Source: an uncultured Clostridia bacterium (GTDB lineage: Bacteria; Bacillota; Clostridia; Christensenellales; Borkfalkiaceae). Taken from it: a stretch of 13,365 nt of DNA. The translations under genes were made by a program, and so were the position numbers. This document shows, piece by piece, positions 6,347-12,849 of this stretch; positions within the stretch are counted from its first letter, which is position 1, and each line of letters opens with the position of its first letter. The notes below the pieces were generated by a model. That model worked only from the letters and a program-made list of their open reading frames with translations, was not told the DNA's origin and did not search any database. The DNA lies in contig CANPZH010000028.1 of the NCBI GenBank assembly GCA_947589335.1, positions 1-13,365 on the forward strand. Direction: 5' to 3'.

Positions 6347-6394
6347 TGTAATATCTGTACGGATGGCGCATGCCGTCAAAAGGTTGGCGATGGT

Positions 6395-8353
6395 ATGAAG
6401 ATCAAGATTTCGCAGGAGGGCAAAATCCCCACGGGGAGAACGGTCGGACTCTTTTTCGAGGACCTCAATTACGATCTCGACGGGGGGCTCTATGCCGAAT
6501 TGCTCGAAAATCGCAATTTCGAAGCCAAAGACGTTCACGGAGAGTGGGACCGTTACATCGTGGAGGAGGACGGCAGCTACGGTTGGACCGCCTATCCCGA
6601 GGGCGCGGCGTCGGAGCTCAAGATCAAATCGGACCGTCCGCTCTTTGCCGAGAATCCGCACTATCTCCGCCTGAAGGCGCCGGCTGGCGCGGGCGTCAAG
6701 AACAAGGCGTACGACGGCATCTATCTCAAGAAGGGGATGAAGTACGACGTCTCCTTCTATGCGCGTTCCTATGACTACAAGGGCAAGGCCGCAGTCGGCG
6801 TCTACCGCGGGGGAAAGGCCCTGCTCGAAAAGAAGGTCCGGATCAAGCCCGACGGCAAGTGGCGCCGCTATTCCTTCTGCCTCAAGGCGAAGGAGGACGC
6901 CGACCGGGGCGACTTCGCCCTGACCCTGGCGGGCGGGGGAACGATCCATCTCGACTGCTTCTCCATGATCCCCGAAAACGCGATCAGGGGGCTCTTCCGC
7001 CGCGATCTCGCCGAACTCATCAAGGACATCAAACCTGCCTTTCTGCGCTTTCCCGGCGGCTGCGTCGTCGAGGGGAACAGTCTGCAGAACCGCTATCTCT
7101 GGAAGGAGACGCTTTTAGCGCCCGAGCGCAGGCGGCACAACTGGAACCGCTGGGCGGTGCATGCGACCGGTCCCGAGAACAACTTCCGCTCCGAGTTCTC
7201 CCACTACGGGCAGACGCTCGGTATCGGCTACTACGAATATTTCCTGCTCTGCGAATATCTCGGCGCGAAGCCGCTTCCCGTCGTCAGCGTCGGCATCGCC
7301 TGCCAGTATATGTCGACGGAGTTCGTCCCCGTCGGCGATCCCGGGCTCGAGACCTACATCCAGGAGGCGCTCGATCTCGTCGAGTTCGCAAACGGCGGAA
7401 CGGATACCGAATGGGGGAGGGTGCGCGCGGAACTCGGGCACCCCGAGCCGTTCGGGCTCGAATACCTCGGCGTCGGCAACGAGCAGTGGGAAGATTCCCC
7501 CAAGCAGAAGGGGACGGGCGAGCCGGCGTCCAACGAGTTTTACAAGCGGTTCGAGCTCTTCGAAAAGCGTCTGCACGAGAAATATCCCGCCCTCAAGATC
7601 GTCGGCACGGTCGGTCCCACGGTGGAGACCCCGATGTATGAGAGCGCGTGGAAGTGGACGAGGGAAAAGCTCGCCGAAAACCCCGGATTCGTGTATTGTT
7701 CGGACGAACATTTCTATGTCCCCCCGCAGTGGCTGTACGACCATGTGACGATGTACGACCGTTATCCCCGCAACTGCAAGGTGTACGCGGGCGAATATGC
7801 GGCGCATGTGCCCGGCTCGGGCGCGGCGTTCTTCAATGCGCCGCAGGCGAACTGCTGGGAGGGCGCGCTCGCGGAGGCGGCGTTCATGACGGGCATGGAG
7901 CGGAACAGCGACGTCGTCGTCATGTCCTCCTACGCCCCCCTGTTCGGCAGGCTCGGCTACACCCAGTGGAGCCCCGACCTCATCTGGTTCAACGGGAAGA
8001 CGGCGTACGCCTCGGCGAATTATTACGTCCAGCAGCTCTACAGCCTCTATACGGGGAATTTCATTCTGAAGACGGAGACGGATACCGAACACACCTATGT
8101 GACCGCCTCCGAGCGGGACGGGCTGACCTATGTGAAGATCGTCAACGCGGGCGAAGAGGAGATCGAAGCCGAGCTCGAAGGGGACTACGACTTCGGCGCG
8201 ATGACCCGCATCATCCGCATGGAGGGGGAGCCCAAAGACTTCAATTCCATCGACGATCCCTCCAAGATCATCCCCGTGGAGGTCGCGCCCTCGGCGCCGC
8301 GCTCGCTCGTTCTGCCTCCGCGCAGCTTCAGCGTGCTCGTGTTCCGCAAATAA
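6395..8353 (+). CDS. Alpha-L-arabinofuranosidase, glycoside hydrolase family 51
   Basis: A 652-residue retaining glycosidase predicted to release terminal L-arabinofuranose from arabinan or arabinoxylan fragments. The N-terminus has the family motif VGLFFEDLNYDLDGGLYAE (residues 17-35). Residues about 70-190 look like an inserted beta-sandwich resembling a carbohydrate-binding module. The catalytic TIM barrel includes LRFPGGCVVEG (217-227), EYLGVGNEQW with acid/base Glu363, and SDEHFY with nucleophile Glu438. The C-terminal part (about 550-652) fits the usual beta domain. There is no signal peptide, so it should act in the cytoplasm on imported oligosaccharides. ATG 6395 is chosen because it follows the promoter; the ribosome site is modest (AAAAGG at 6378-6383, 11 bases away). 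No transporter or arabinose genes adjoin it. No convincing terminator follows, so some read-through into the next gene is possible. Confidence 0.94.
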   Translation: MKIKISQEGKIPTGRTVGLFFEDLNYDLDGGLYAELLENRNFEAKDVHGEWDRYIVEEDGSYGWTAYPEGAASELKIKSDRPLFAENPHYLRLKAPAGAGVKNKAYDGIYLKKGMKYDVSFYARSYDYKGKAAVGVYRGGKALLEKKVRIKPDGKWRRYSFCLKAKEDADRGDFALTLAGGGTIHLDCFSMIPENAIRGLFRRDLAELIKDIKPAFLRFPGGCVVEGNSLQNRYLWKETLLAPERRRHNWNRWAVHATGPENNFRSEFSHYGQTLGIGYYEYFLLCEYLGAKPLPVVSVGIACQYMSTEFVPVGDPGLETYIQEALDLVEFANGGTDTEWGRVRAELGHPEPFGLEYLGVGNEQWEDSPKQKGTGEPASNEFYKRFELFEKRLHEKYPALKIVGTVGPTVETPMYESAWKWTREKLAENPGFVYCSDEHFYVPPQWLYDHVTMYDRYPRNCKVYAGEYAAHVPGSGAAFFNAPQANCWEGALAEAAFMTGMERNSDVVVMSSYAPLFGRLGYTQWSPDLIWFNGKTAYASANYYVQQLYSLYTGNFILKTETDTEHTYVTASERDGLTYVKIVNAGEEEIEAELEGDYDFGAMTRIIRMEGEPKDFNSIDDPSKIIPVEVAPSAPRSLVLPPRSFSVLVFRK

Positions 8354-8402
8354 TTTTCACCGAATTTTCCCCGTAGTTTTTCGCTGCAGGCGGGGCAAAC
8401 GG

Positions 8403-8431
8403 TTGAAAAAAATTCACGAACGTGATATACT
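8403..8431 (+). promoter_or_regulatory. Promoter of the leucine-rich repeat lipoprotein gene
   Basis: -35 TTGAAA (8403-8408) and -10 TATACT (8426-8431) are separated by 17 bases, about 45 bases before the start codon. Confidence 0.8.
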
Positions 8432-8475
8432 GACAAAAGGAAACATCCGCAATGTGGCGGAGGAGGTACAAATCT

Positions 8476-9537
8476 ATGAGAAAACAGATCGCGGCGCTCT
8501 TCATGGCGCTGACGGTGGCAGCCGGCGGCCTGTCGCTGACGGCATGCGGAGGAAAATATTCGGAGTGGGAGGAGGTGAAGGCCGCAACCTGCACCGAGAC
8601 GGGGCTCCGCCGCAGGGAAAACCGCGAGACGGGCGAATACGAGCAGGAGACGATCCCCATGCTCGGACACGATTTCAACGTCAACAACGTCTGCCGCCGC
8701 TGCACTTACACGATCGAGCCGACGGAGGGGCTCGCCTACCACTTGGTTTCGGGCGGGTATGCCGTCGCCTACGGGAGCGCCACGGCGACGGAGGTCGTCG
8801 TGCCCGCATATTACGAATACGACAAGGTCGTCGCCGTCTACGCAGAGGGCTTCCGCTTCACCAGCACGCCCGACGAGGAGGGACATGGCGTCATGGCGCC
8901 CATCGTCTCCGTCTGGCTGCCCGACGGGATCGCAACGATCGGCGAACGGGCGTTCTGCGGCTGTGAAGACCTCACGGAGGTGACCCTTCCCCAGACGCTG
9001 ACGGAGATCGGCGCGCAGGCGTTCTACGAGTGCGAGGATCTTACGACGGTGAACACCCCGAGAGATCTCACTGCGATCGGGCAGAGCGCCTTCGAGGGCT
9101 GCTCCGATCTTCGCTCCGCGCCCATCGACGGGCAGGTGAATTCCATCGGCTCGCGCGCGTTTGCAGAATGTTCGGCGCTCACCGCGCTCCGCATGAACGC
9201 GGCGATCGAAGCGCTCGAAGAGCGCGTCTTCGAGGGCTGTGCGTCGCTCAAGTCGGTCACCGTCGGCATCGGCGTCAAGCGGATCGGAAGCTACGCCTTC
9301 CACGATTGCTCCGGGCTGAAGGAGGTCATTCTCTACCGCACGGTTCAGAGCATCGCCGTCGGCGCCTTCGAGGGCTGCGAGAACCTCACCGCCTTCCGCT
9401 ACAACGGGACCGTCGACAACTGGAACTCCGTCTCCAAGGCATTCGCCTGGGACGGCAGCTACGATCTCATCGGCAACTACACCATCCACTGCACGGACGG
9501 CGACTTGAAAAAGCCGCAGATCCCCGAAGAGGATTAG
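8476..9537 (+). CDS. Surface lipoprotein with BspA-type leucine-rich repeats
   Basis: A 353-residue predicted lipoprotein. The N-terminus MRKQIAALFMALTVAAGG is a signal peptide leading to lipobox LTAC with Cys24, so the mature protein should be anchored on the outer face of the membrane. The start at 8476 has AGGAGG at 8461-8466. Residues 30-80 hold a Cys-containing segment (ATCTETG, LGHDF, VCRRC) that resembles a degenerate short domain often found next to such repeats. Residues 144-304 are seven BspA-like LRR_5 repeats with an exact 23-residue period: Phe at 160, 183, 206, 229, 252, 275 and 298, each followed three residues later by Cys. The C-terminus (WNSVSKAF...NYTIHCTDG) is a cap commonly seen after such repeats. 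Family members are linked to adhesion or protein binding; the ligand is unknown. It has its own promoter and terminator. Confidence 0.92.
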   Translation: MRKQIAALFMALTVAAGGLSLTACGGKYSEWEEVKAATCTETGLRRRENRETGEYEQETIPMLGHDFNVNNVCRRCTYTIEPTEGLAYHLVSGGYAVAYGSATATEVVVPAYYEYDKVVAVYAEGFRFTSTPDEEGHGVMAPIVSVWLPDGIATIGERAFCGCEDLTEVTLPQTLTEIGAQAFYECEDLTTVNTPRDLTAIGQSAFEGCSDLRSAPIDGQVNSIGSRAFAECSALTALRMNAAIEALEERVFEGCASLKSVTVGIGVKRIGSYAFHDCSGLKEVILYRTVQSIAVGAFEGCENLTAFRYNGTVDNWNSVSKAFAWDGSYDLIGNYTIHCTDGDLKKPQIPEED

Positions 9538-9542
9538 TCAGG

Positions 9543-9572
9543 AAAGAGCGACCCGCGGCGGCCGCTCTTTTT
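9543..9572 (+). terminator. Intrinsic terminator of the lipoprotein gene
   Basis: AAAGAGCG (9543-9550) pairs with CGCTCTTT (9563-9570), and the T-run extends to 9572. It lies five bases after the stop codon. Confidence 0.85.
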
Positions 9573-9605
9573 CCGAGTTTGCGCCCTATTTTTGGCACAT
9601 GGGGT

Positions 9606-9679
9606 CGGATATCCGCCTCCGCGGAGAGAGACCTTGCCCTGCGGAAAGCGGAAGACATATCATGATATCGGCCGGATAT
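9606..9679. promoter_or_regulatory. GATAT palindrome cluster and probable promoter of glutamine synthetase
   Basis: The perfect palindromes CGGATATCCG (9606-9615) and ATATCATGATAT (9657-9668) are followed by ATATC/GATAT arms (9665-9669 with 9675-9679). The second palindrome overlaps a probable -10 TATCAT (9658-9663), which lies 18 bases after TTGCCC (9634-9639). This arrangement would suit nitrogen-dependent control, but it does not match the TnrA/GlnR consensus that I know. Confidence 0.5.
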
Positions 9680-9704
9680 TTCACGGCATCTTAAGGAGAT
9701 AACG

Positions 9705-11783
9705 ATGAATATTACCGAACTGTTTGGGAGCAACGTCTTCGGCGACGAGGTGATGAAGAACTCGCTGCCGAAGGAAGTGTACAGATCGCTGCGGCGGACG
9801 ATCGACGCGGGGGAGCCCCTCGACTCGAACATCGCGAGCGCCGTCGCCAACGCGATGAAGGATTGGGCGGTCTCGAAGGGAGCCACGCATTACACCCACT
9901 GGTTCCAGCCGCTCACCAACCTCACGGCGGAAAAGCACGACAGCTTCATCGAGCCGGACGGCGACAAGGTCATCCTGCAGCTGACGGGCAAGAGTCTCAT
10001 CGTCGGCGAGCCCGACGCCTCCTCCTTCCCCTCGGGCGGCACGCGGGCGACGTCCGCGGCGCGCGGCTACACCGCATGGGATCCCACCTCTCCCGCCTTC
10101 GTCAAGGAGGGAACGCTCTACATCCCCACGGTCTTCGTCTCCTATACGGGGGAGACGCTCGATAAAAAGGCGCCTCTGCTCAAGTCCATGACGGCGCTCG
10201 ATACGCAGGCAAAGCGGCTTCTGAAGCTCTTCGGCATCGAATGCAGGAAGGTCGCCACGACGGTCGGCCCCGAGCAGGAGTACTTCCTCGTGGACGAGGA
10301 GGAGTACCTCAAGCGGCAGGATCTCATTCTGACGGGCAGGACCCTCTTCGGCGCGCGTTCCTCCCGCGGGCAGGAGCTCGAAGATCATTACTTCGGCGTG
10401 CTGAAGCCCCGCGTCTCCGCCTTCATGCGCGATCTCGACGAGACGCTCTGGCGGTACGGGATCTTCGCCAAGACCAAACACAACGAGGTCGCGCCCGCAC
10501 AGCACGAACTCGCCCCCGTGTTCACGACGACGAACGTCGCCGTGGATTCCAACCAGCTCATGATGGAGCTGATGAAGAAGGTCGCAAAGAAGCACGGGCT
10601 TGTCTGTCTGCTGCACGAAAAGCCCTTCGAAGGGGTCAACGGCTCGGGCAAACACAACAACTGGTCTCTTTCGACGGACGCGGGGCTCAACCTGCTCGAC
10701 CCGGGGGAGAACCCCGAGAGCAATCCCCGCTTCATGCTCATCCTCGCCTGCGTGATCGCGGCGGTGGACCGCTACCAGGGCATTCTGCGCGCCTGCGTCG
10801 CCTCTGCGGGCAACGATCACCGTCTCGGCGCGGACGAGGCGCCTCCCGCGATCATCTCCGTCTATCTCGGCGATCAGCTCGGGGCTCTTGTAGACAGCAT
10901 CGTCAACGGCAGACAGTATGTGCCGAAAAAGGCGGTGCCGGGGTCCATCGGCGTGCCCTCGTCGCCCATCTTCCCGATCGACACGACGGACCGCAACCGC
11001 ACCTCCCCGTTCGCCTTCACGGGCAATAAATTCGAGTTCCGCATGCTCGGTTCGCAGGCGTCCGTCGCCGATCCCAACATCGTGCTCAACACGATCGTCG
11101 CGCAGCTCTTCTCGGAGGCGGTCGACGCCCTCGCGGGCTCGCAGGACTTCGGCAAAGACTGCAAGGCATTCACCGAAAAACTGCTCCGCGAGCACTACAG
11201 GATCATCTTCAACTACAACGGCTACGGTCCCGACTGGGAGCCCGAAGCGGAGCGGAGAGGACTGCTCAACAACAAGAATACCGCCGACGCGGTGCCCGAA
11301 TTCTTCAAACGGGAGAACATCGACGTGTTCGTGCGGCAGGGCGTCTACACCGAAAAGGAGGTCATCGCCCGCGCGAATATCCAGCTGGAAAATTACATCA
11401 AGACGATCCGGATCGAGGCAAGGACGATGGCGGAAATGGCGAAGAGGGACATCTTCCCCTCCGTCAACGGATACATCGCGGAGGTCTGCTCGGTGATCGC
11501 CGCCAAGAGGGGAGCCGGCGCAAAGATCGCCTGCGGGGCGGACGAGAAGCTCGCAGAAGAGCTCTCTTCGCTCAACGAGGCGTTTGCGGAGGCGGTCGCG
11601 CGGCTCGAATCCGATCTTGCCGCAGTGCCCGAGGAGACGGGCAAGGCGTCCGCGGAGATGGCGCACGTCATCGTGCCCGACATGGCGGCGGTGCGCTCCC
11701 TCGCCGACCGCATGGAGACGCTCACGTCCTCCGATTATTGGCCCTATCCGACGTATACCGACCTTCTCTACAGCGTGCGCTGA
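9705..11783 (+). CDS. glnN: Glutamine synthetase, type III (GlnN)
   Basis: A 692-residue enzyme that makes glutamine from glutamate, ammonia and ATP in the cytoplasm. The length fits GSIII (about 700 or more residues) and not GSI or GSII (about 350-470). GSIII hallmarks are visible: THYTHWFQPLT near residue 64, SFPSGGTRAT near 107, GPEQEYF near 189 with metal-binding Glu, AQHELAPVF near 266, GVNGSGKHNNWS near 309, GNDHRLGADEAPP near 367 and DRNRTSPFAFTGNKFEFR near 427. A long helical C-terminal part (about 540-692) is also usual for GSIII. The start at 9705 has AAGGAGAT at 9693-9700. It is a single-gene unit with its own promoter region and a strong terminator. No PII or ammonium transporter genes are next to it. 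Regulation may involve the GATAT palindromes upstream. Confidence 0.96.
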   Translation: MNITELFGSNVFGDEVMKNSLPKEVYRSLRRTIDAGEPLDSNIASAVANAMKDWAVSKGATHYTHWFQPLTNLTAEKHDSFIEPDGDKVILQLTGKSLIVGEPDASSFPSGGTRATSAARGYTAWDPTSPAFVKEGTLYIPTVFVSYTGETLDKKAPLLKSMTALDTQAKRLLKLFGIECRKVATTVGPEQEYFLVDEEEYLKRQDLILTGRTLFGARSSRGQELEDHYFGVLKPRVSAFMRDLDETLWRYGIFAKTKHNEVAPAQHELAPVFTTTNVAVDSNQLMMELMKKVAKKHGLVCLLHEKPFEGVNGSGKHNNWSLSTDAGLNLLDPGENPESNPRFMLILACVIAAVDRYQGILRACVASAGNDHRLGADEAPPAIISVYLGDQLGALVDSIVNGRQYVPKKAVPGSIGVPSSPIFPIDTTDRNRTSPFAFTGNKFEFRMLGSQASVADPNIVLNTIVAQLFSEAVDALAGSQDFGKDCKAFTEKLLREHYRIIFNYNGYGPDWEPEAERRGLLNNKNTADAVPEFFKRENIDVFVRQGVYTEKEVIARANIQLENYIKTIRIEARTMAEMAKRDIFPSVNGYIAEVCSVIAAKRGAGAKIACGADEKLAEELSSLNEAFAEAVARLESDLAAVPEETGKASAEMAHVIVPDMAAVRSLADRMETLTSSDYWPYPTYTDLLYSVR

Positions 11784-11808
11784 AGGGGATTATGTCATTT
11801 TGATTGGT

Positions 11809-11844
11809 GCCCGCCGTGCTTTTGCGCGGCGGGCAGATTTTTTT
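11809..11844 (+). terminator. Intrinsic terminator of glutamine synthetase
   Basis: GCCCGCCGTGC (11809-11819) pairs with GCGCGGCGGGC (11824-11834), including one G-T pair, around a TTTT loop. AGA and seven Ts follow (11838-11844). It lies 25 bases after the stop codon. Confidence 0.94.
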
Positions 11845-11885
11845 CGCGAATAAGTTTCGCAAATTTCTTTGCTCCCTCCCCCCTT

Positions 11886-12042
11886 GGCGCCCCCTTGAGG
11901 GTCGCAAAACGCATTTTTCGCACATCAGCACAGTGTGCTGTGGGCGGCGTTTTGCGATGAGTGAGCGCATTCTCAGCGCGAACGGTGACCGAGGGCGGGA
12001 CTCTACCCGCCCGAGAAGCTCCGCCATAGGCGGTGAGGGGGT
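11886..12042. repeat. Family B structured repeat, copy B2
   Basis: This is the second full copy of the element at 3479-3652. The outer stem CGCAAAACGC/GCGTTTTGCG (11903-11912 with 11947-11956) replaces CATAAG/CTTATG of copy B1. The inner CAGCAC/GTGCTG (11926-11931 with 11935-11940) replaces CAGCCC/GGGCTG, and a bulged T precedes it in both copies. The GGGCGGG/CCCGCCC hairpin is at 11993-11999 with 12006-12012, followed by CCGCC/GGCGG and GAGGGGGTG. The minus-strand open frame through it is probably a by-product. Confidence 0.75.
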
Positions 12043-12206
12043 GTCGGTCGAAAAGAAATTTGCGAGGAAACGCGCTCCTGCGCTTTAACCCGCGTGGTCC
12101 TCTTGTTCGTTTCATCGGACAACAAGCCGCAGGTATGCGGCAAATTGTGTGCGCTGCCGCAGGGGAACCCTGCTCCGCGCAGTAATTTAGGGAAGCAAAA
12201 GACACC
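12043..12206. other. Gene-free stretch with two perfect hairpins
   Basis: I see no gene here. GCCGCA/TGCGGC (12126-12131 with 12136-12141) and GCAGGG/CCCTGC (12159-12164 with 12168-12173) are perfect short stems. CTTGTT and AACAAG (near 12102 and 12120) could form another. There is no clear promoter or Shine-Dalgarno. It may be a further repeat family seen only once in this window. Confidence 0.5.
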
Positions 12207-12327
12207 CCTTTGCCCCTTCGGGGACTTTCCCCTCAAGGGGACAGCAAGAATACCTTCCCTCTTGGCGCCCCCTCGAGGGGGAGCTGGCGAGGCGTAGCCG
12301 AGACTGAGGGGGTGTTGTTTCTAAATC
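12207..12327. repeat. Short family B-like elements, copy B3 and an inverted relative
   Basis: Bases 12224-12241 are the exact inverse of 12498-12515. Bases 12237-12277 repeat at 12544-12584 with two mismatches. Copy B3 starts CTTGGCGCC at 12261, contains the 14-base palindrome CCCCCTCGAGGGGG (12268-12281) and a small GGC/GCC hairpin, and ends TGAGGGGGTGTTGTTTCTAAAT right before a family A copy. It is a shortened form of B1 and B2. Confidence 0.7.
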
Positions 12328-12479
12328 ACGTCATTCTGCCCCGCCCGCAGTTCTGATTCTCTAAGGGCGGCACGAGCGCCAACGGCGCGAAGTTACGCAT
12401 GTGAGGAATCTCGGCCTTAGATTCCTCCTTCCTTCGGTCGTCGGAATGACGTGAAGGAAGAAGGCTGTCGGAATGACAT
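12328..12479. repeat. Family A element, copy A4, with extra inverted end
   Basis: It begins ACGTCATTCTG and carries CCGCCC/GGGCGG (12341-12346 with 12365-12370) in place of the CCGCGC/GCGCGG stem of the other long copies. The GCGCC/GGCGC hairpin and a GAGGAATCT/AGATTCCTC hairpin (from about 12402) follow. It closes with CGGAATGACGT at 12452, and a second inverted end, CGGAATGACAT, lies at 12469-12479. Confidence 0.78.
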
Positions 12480-12600
12480 AGAGAAAGCCCCTCGCTGTCC
12501 CCTTGAGGGGAAAGTGGCGCGCCAATGCGCGCCAATGCGGGGCGGGGACAGCAAGAATACCCTCCCTCTTGGCGCCCCCTTGAGAGTGAGGGGAGGCGGA
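12480..12600. repeat. G/C-run palindromes related to family B
   Basis: TCCCCTTGAGGGGAAAGT (12498-12515) is followed by the perfect hairpin TGGCGCGC/GCGCGCCA (12515-12522 with 12527-12534, loop CAAT). The 41-base direct repeat at 12544-12584 comes next, with a final CTTGGCGCCCCCTTGAG-type start. No gene is supported. Confidence 0.65.
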
Positions 12601-12610
12601 AATTTGCGGC

Positions 12611-12641
12611 GGTTACGTTTATGCGCATAAAACGCATAACC
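12611..12641. promoter_or_regulatory. Extended imperfect palindrome
   Basis: GGTTA and TAACC flank a nearly symmetric A/T-rich core with the perfect 12-base palindrome TTATGCGCATAA (12619-12630) and ATGCG/CGCAT arms. It lies at the right edge of the repeat cluster and may be a protein-binding site; the role is unknown. Confidence 0.35.
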
Positions 12642-12718
12642 ATTCGCGGCGCGGGAAAAGTGTTCCGTTTTTCCCTTTTTCTGTGAACGATGGTATCTTC
12701 CCGTACAAAAAATCACAA

Positions 12719-12776
12719 GGTATAAGTACTGCTTATACCTCACTTTCGAAATAGTTATATCCAATCGGAAATTGGA
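12719..12776. promoter_or_regulatory. Two inverted repeats upstream of the membrane protein promoter
   Basis: GGTATAAG/CTTATACC (12719-12726 with 12732-12739) and TCCAAT/ATTGGA (12760-12765 with 12771-12776) are both perfect and both have 5-base spacers. The second ends 11 bases before the -35 element. They are possible operator sites. Confidence 0.45.
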
Positions 12777-12787
12777 CGGCGAATTTC

Positions 12788-12817
12788 TTGACTTTCTTTT
12801 GCGGCGGGGTGTATAAT
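12788..12817 (+). promoter_or_regulatory. Promoter of the membrane protein gene
   Basis: -35 TTGACT (12788-12793) and -10 TATAAT (12812-12817) are separated by 18 bases, about 33 bases before the start codon. This is one of the best promoter matches in the window. Confidence 0.85.
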
Positions 12818-12849
12818 GTGATATATATAATTTAGAAAGGAGCGGCATC

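Noticed and set aside
6314..6394. Upstream in-frame TTG start for the arabinofuranosidase
   Set aside because: It lies before and across the promoter (-35 at 6318, -10 at 6341), and the extra residues do not resemble the family; ATG 6395 is preferred.
8354..8402. Terminator after the arabinofuranosidase gene
   Set aside because: Only a 5-base CCCCG/CGGGG pairing with a long loop and no following T-run; not enough to call.
8185..9489. Minus-strand open frame across the lipoprotein gene
   Set aside because: Shadow frame; spans the GH51 end, a promoter and the lipoprotein signal peptide on the other strand.
9573..9704. Glutamine-type riboswitch before glutamine synthetase
   Set aside because: The leader after the likely transcription start is only about 35 bases, and no known riboswitch core is visible.
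9681..11666. Long minus-strand open frame opposite glutamine synthetase
   Set aside because: Shadow of the well-supported glnN frame; no ribosome site or domain.
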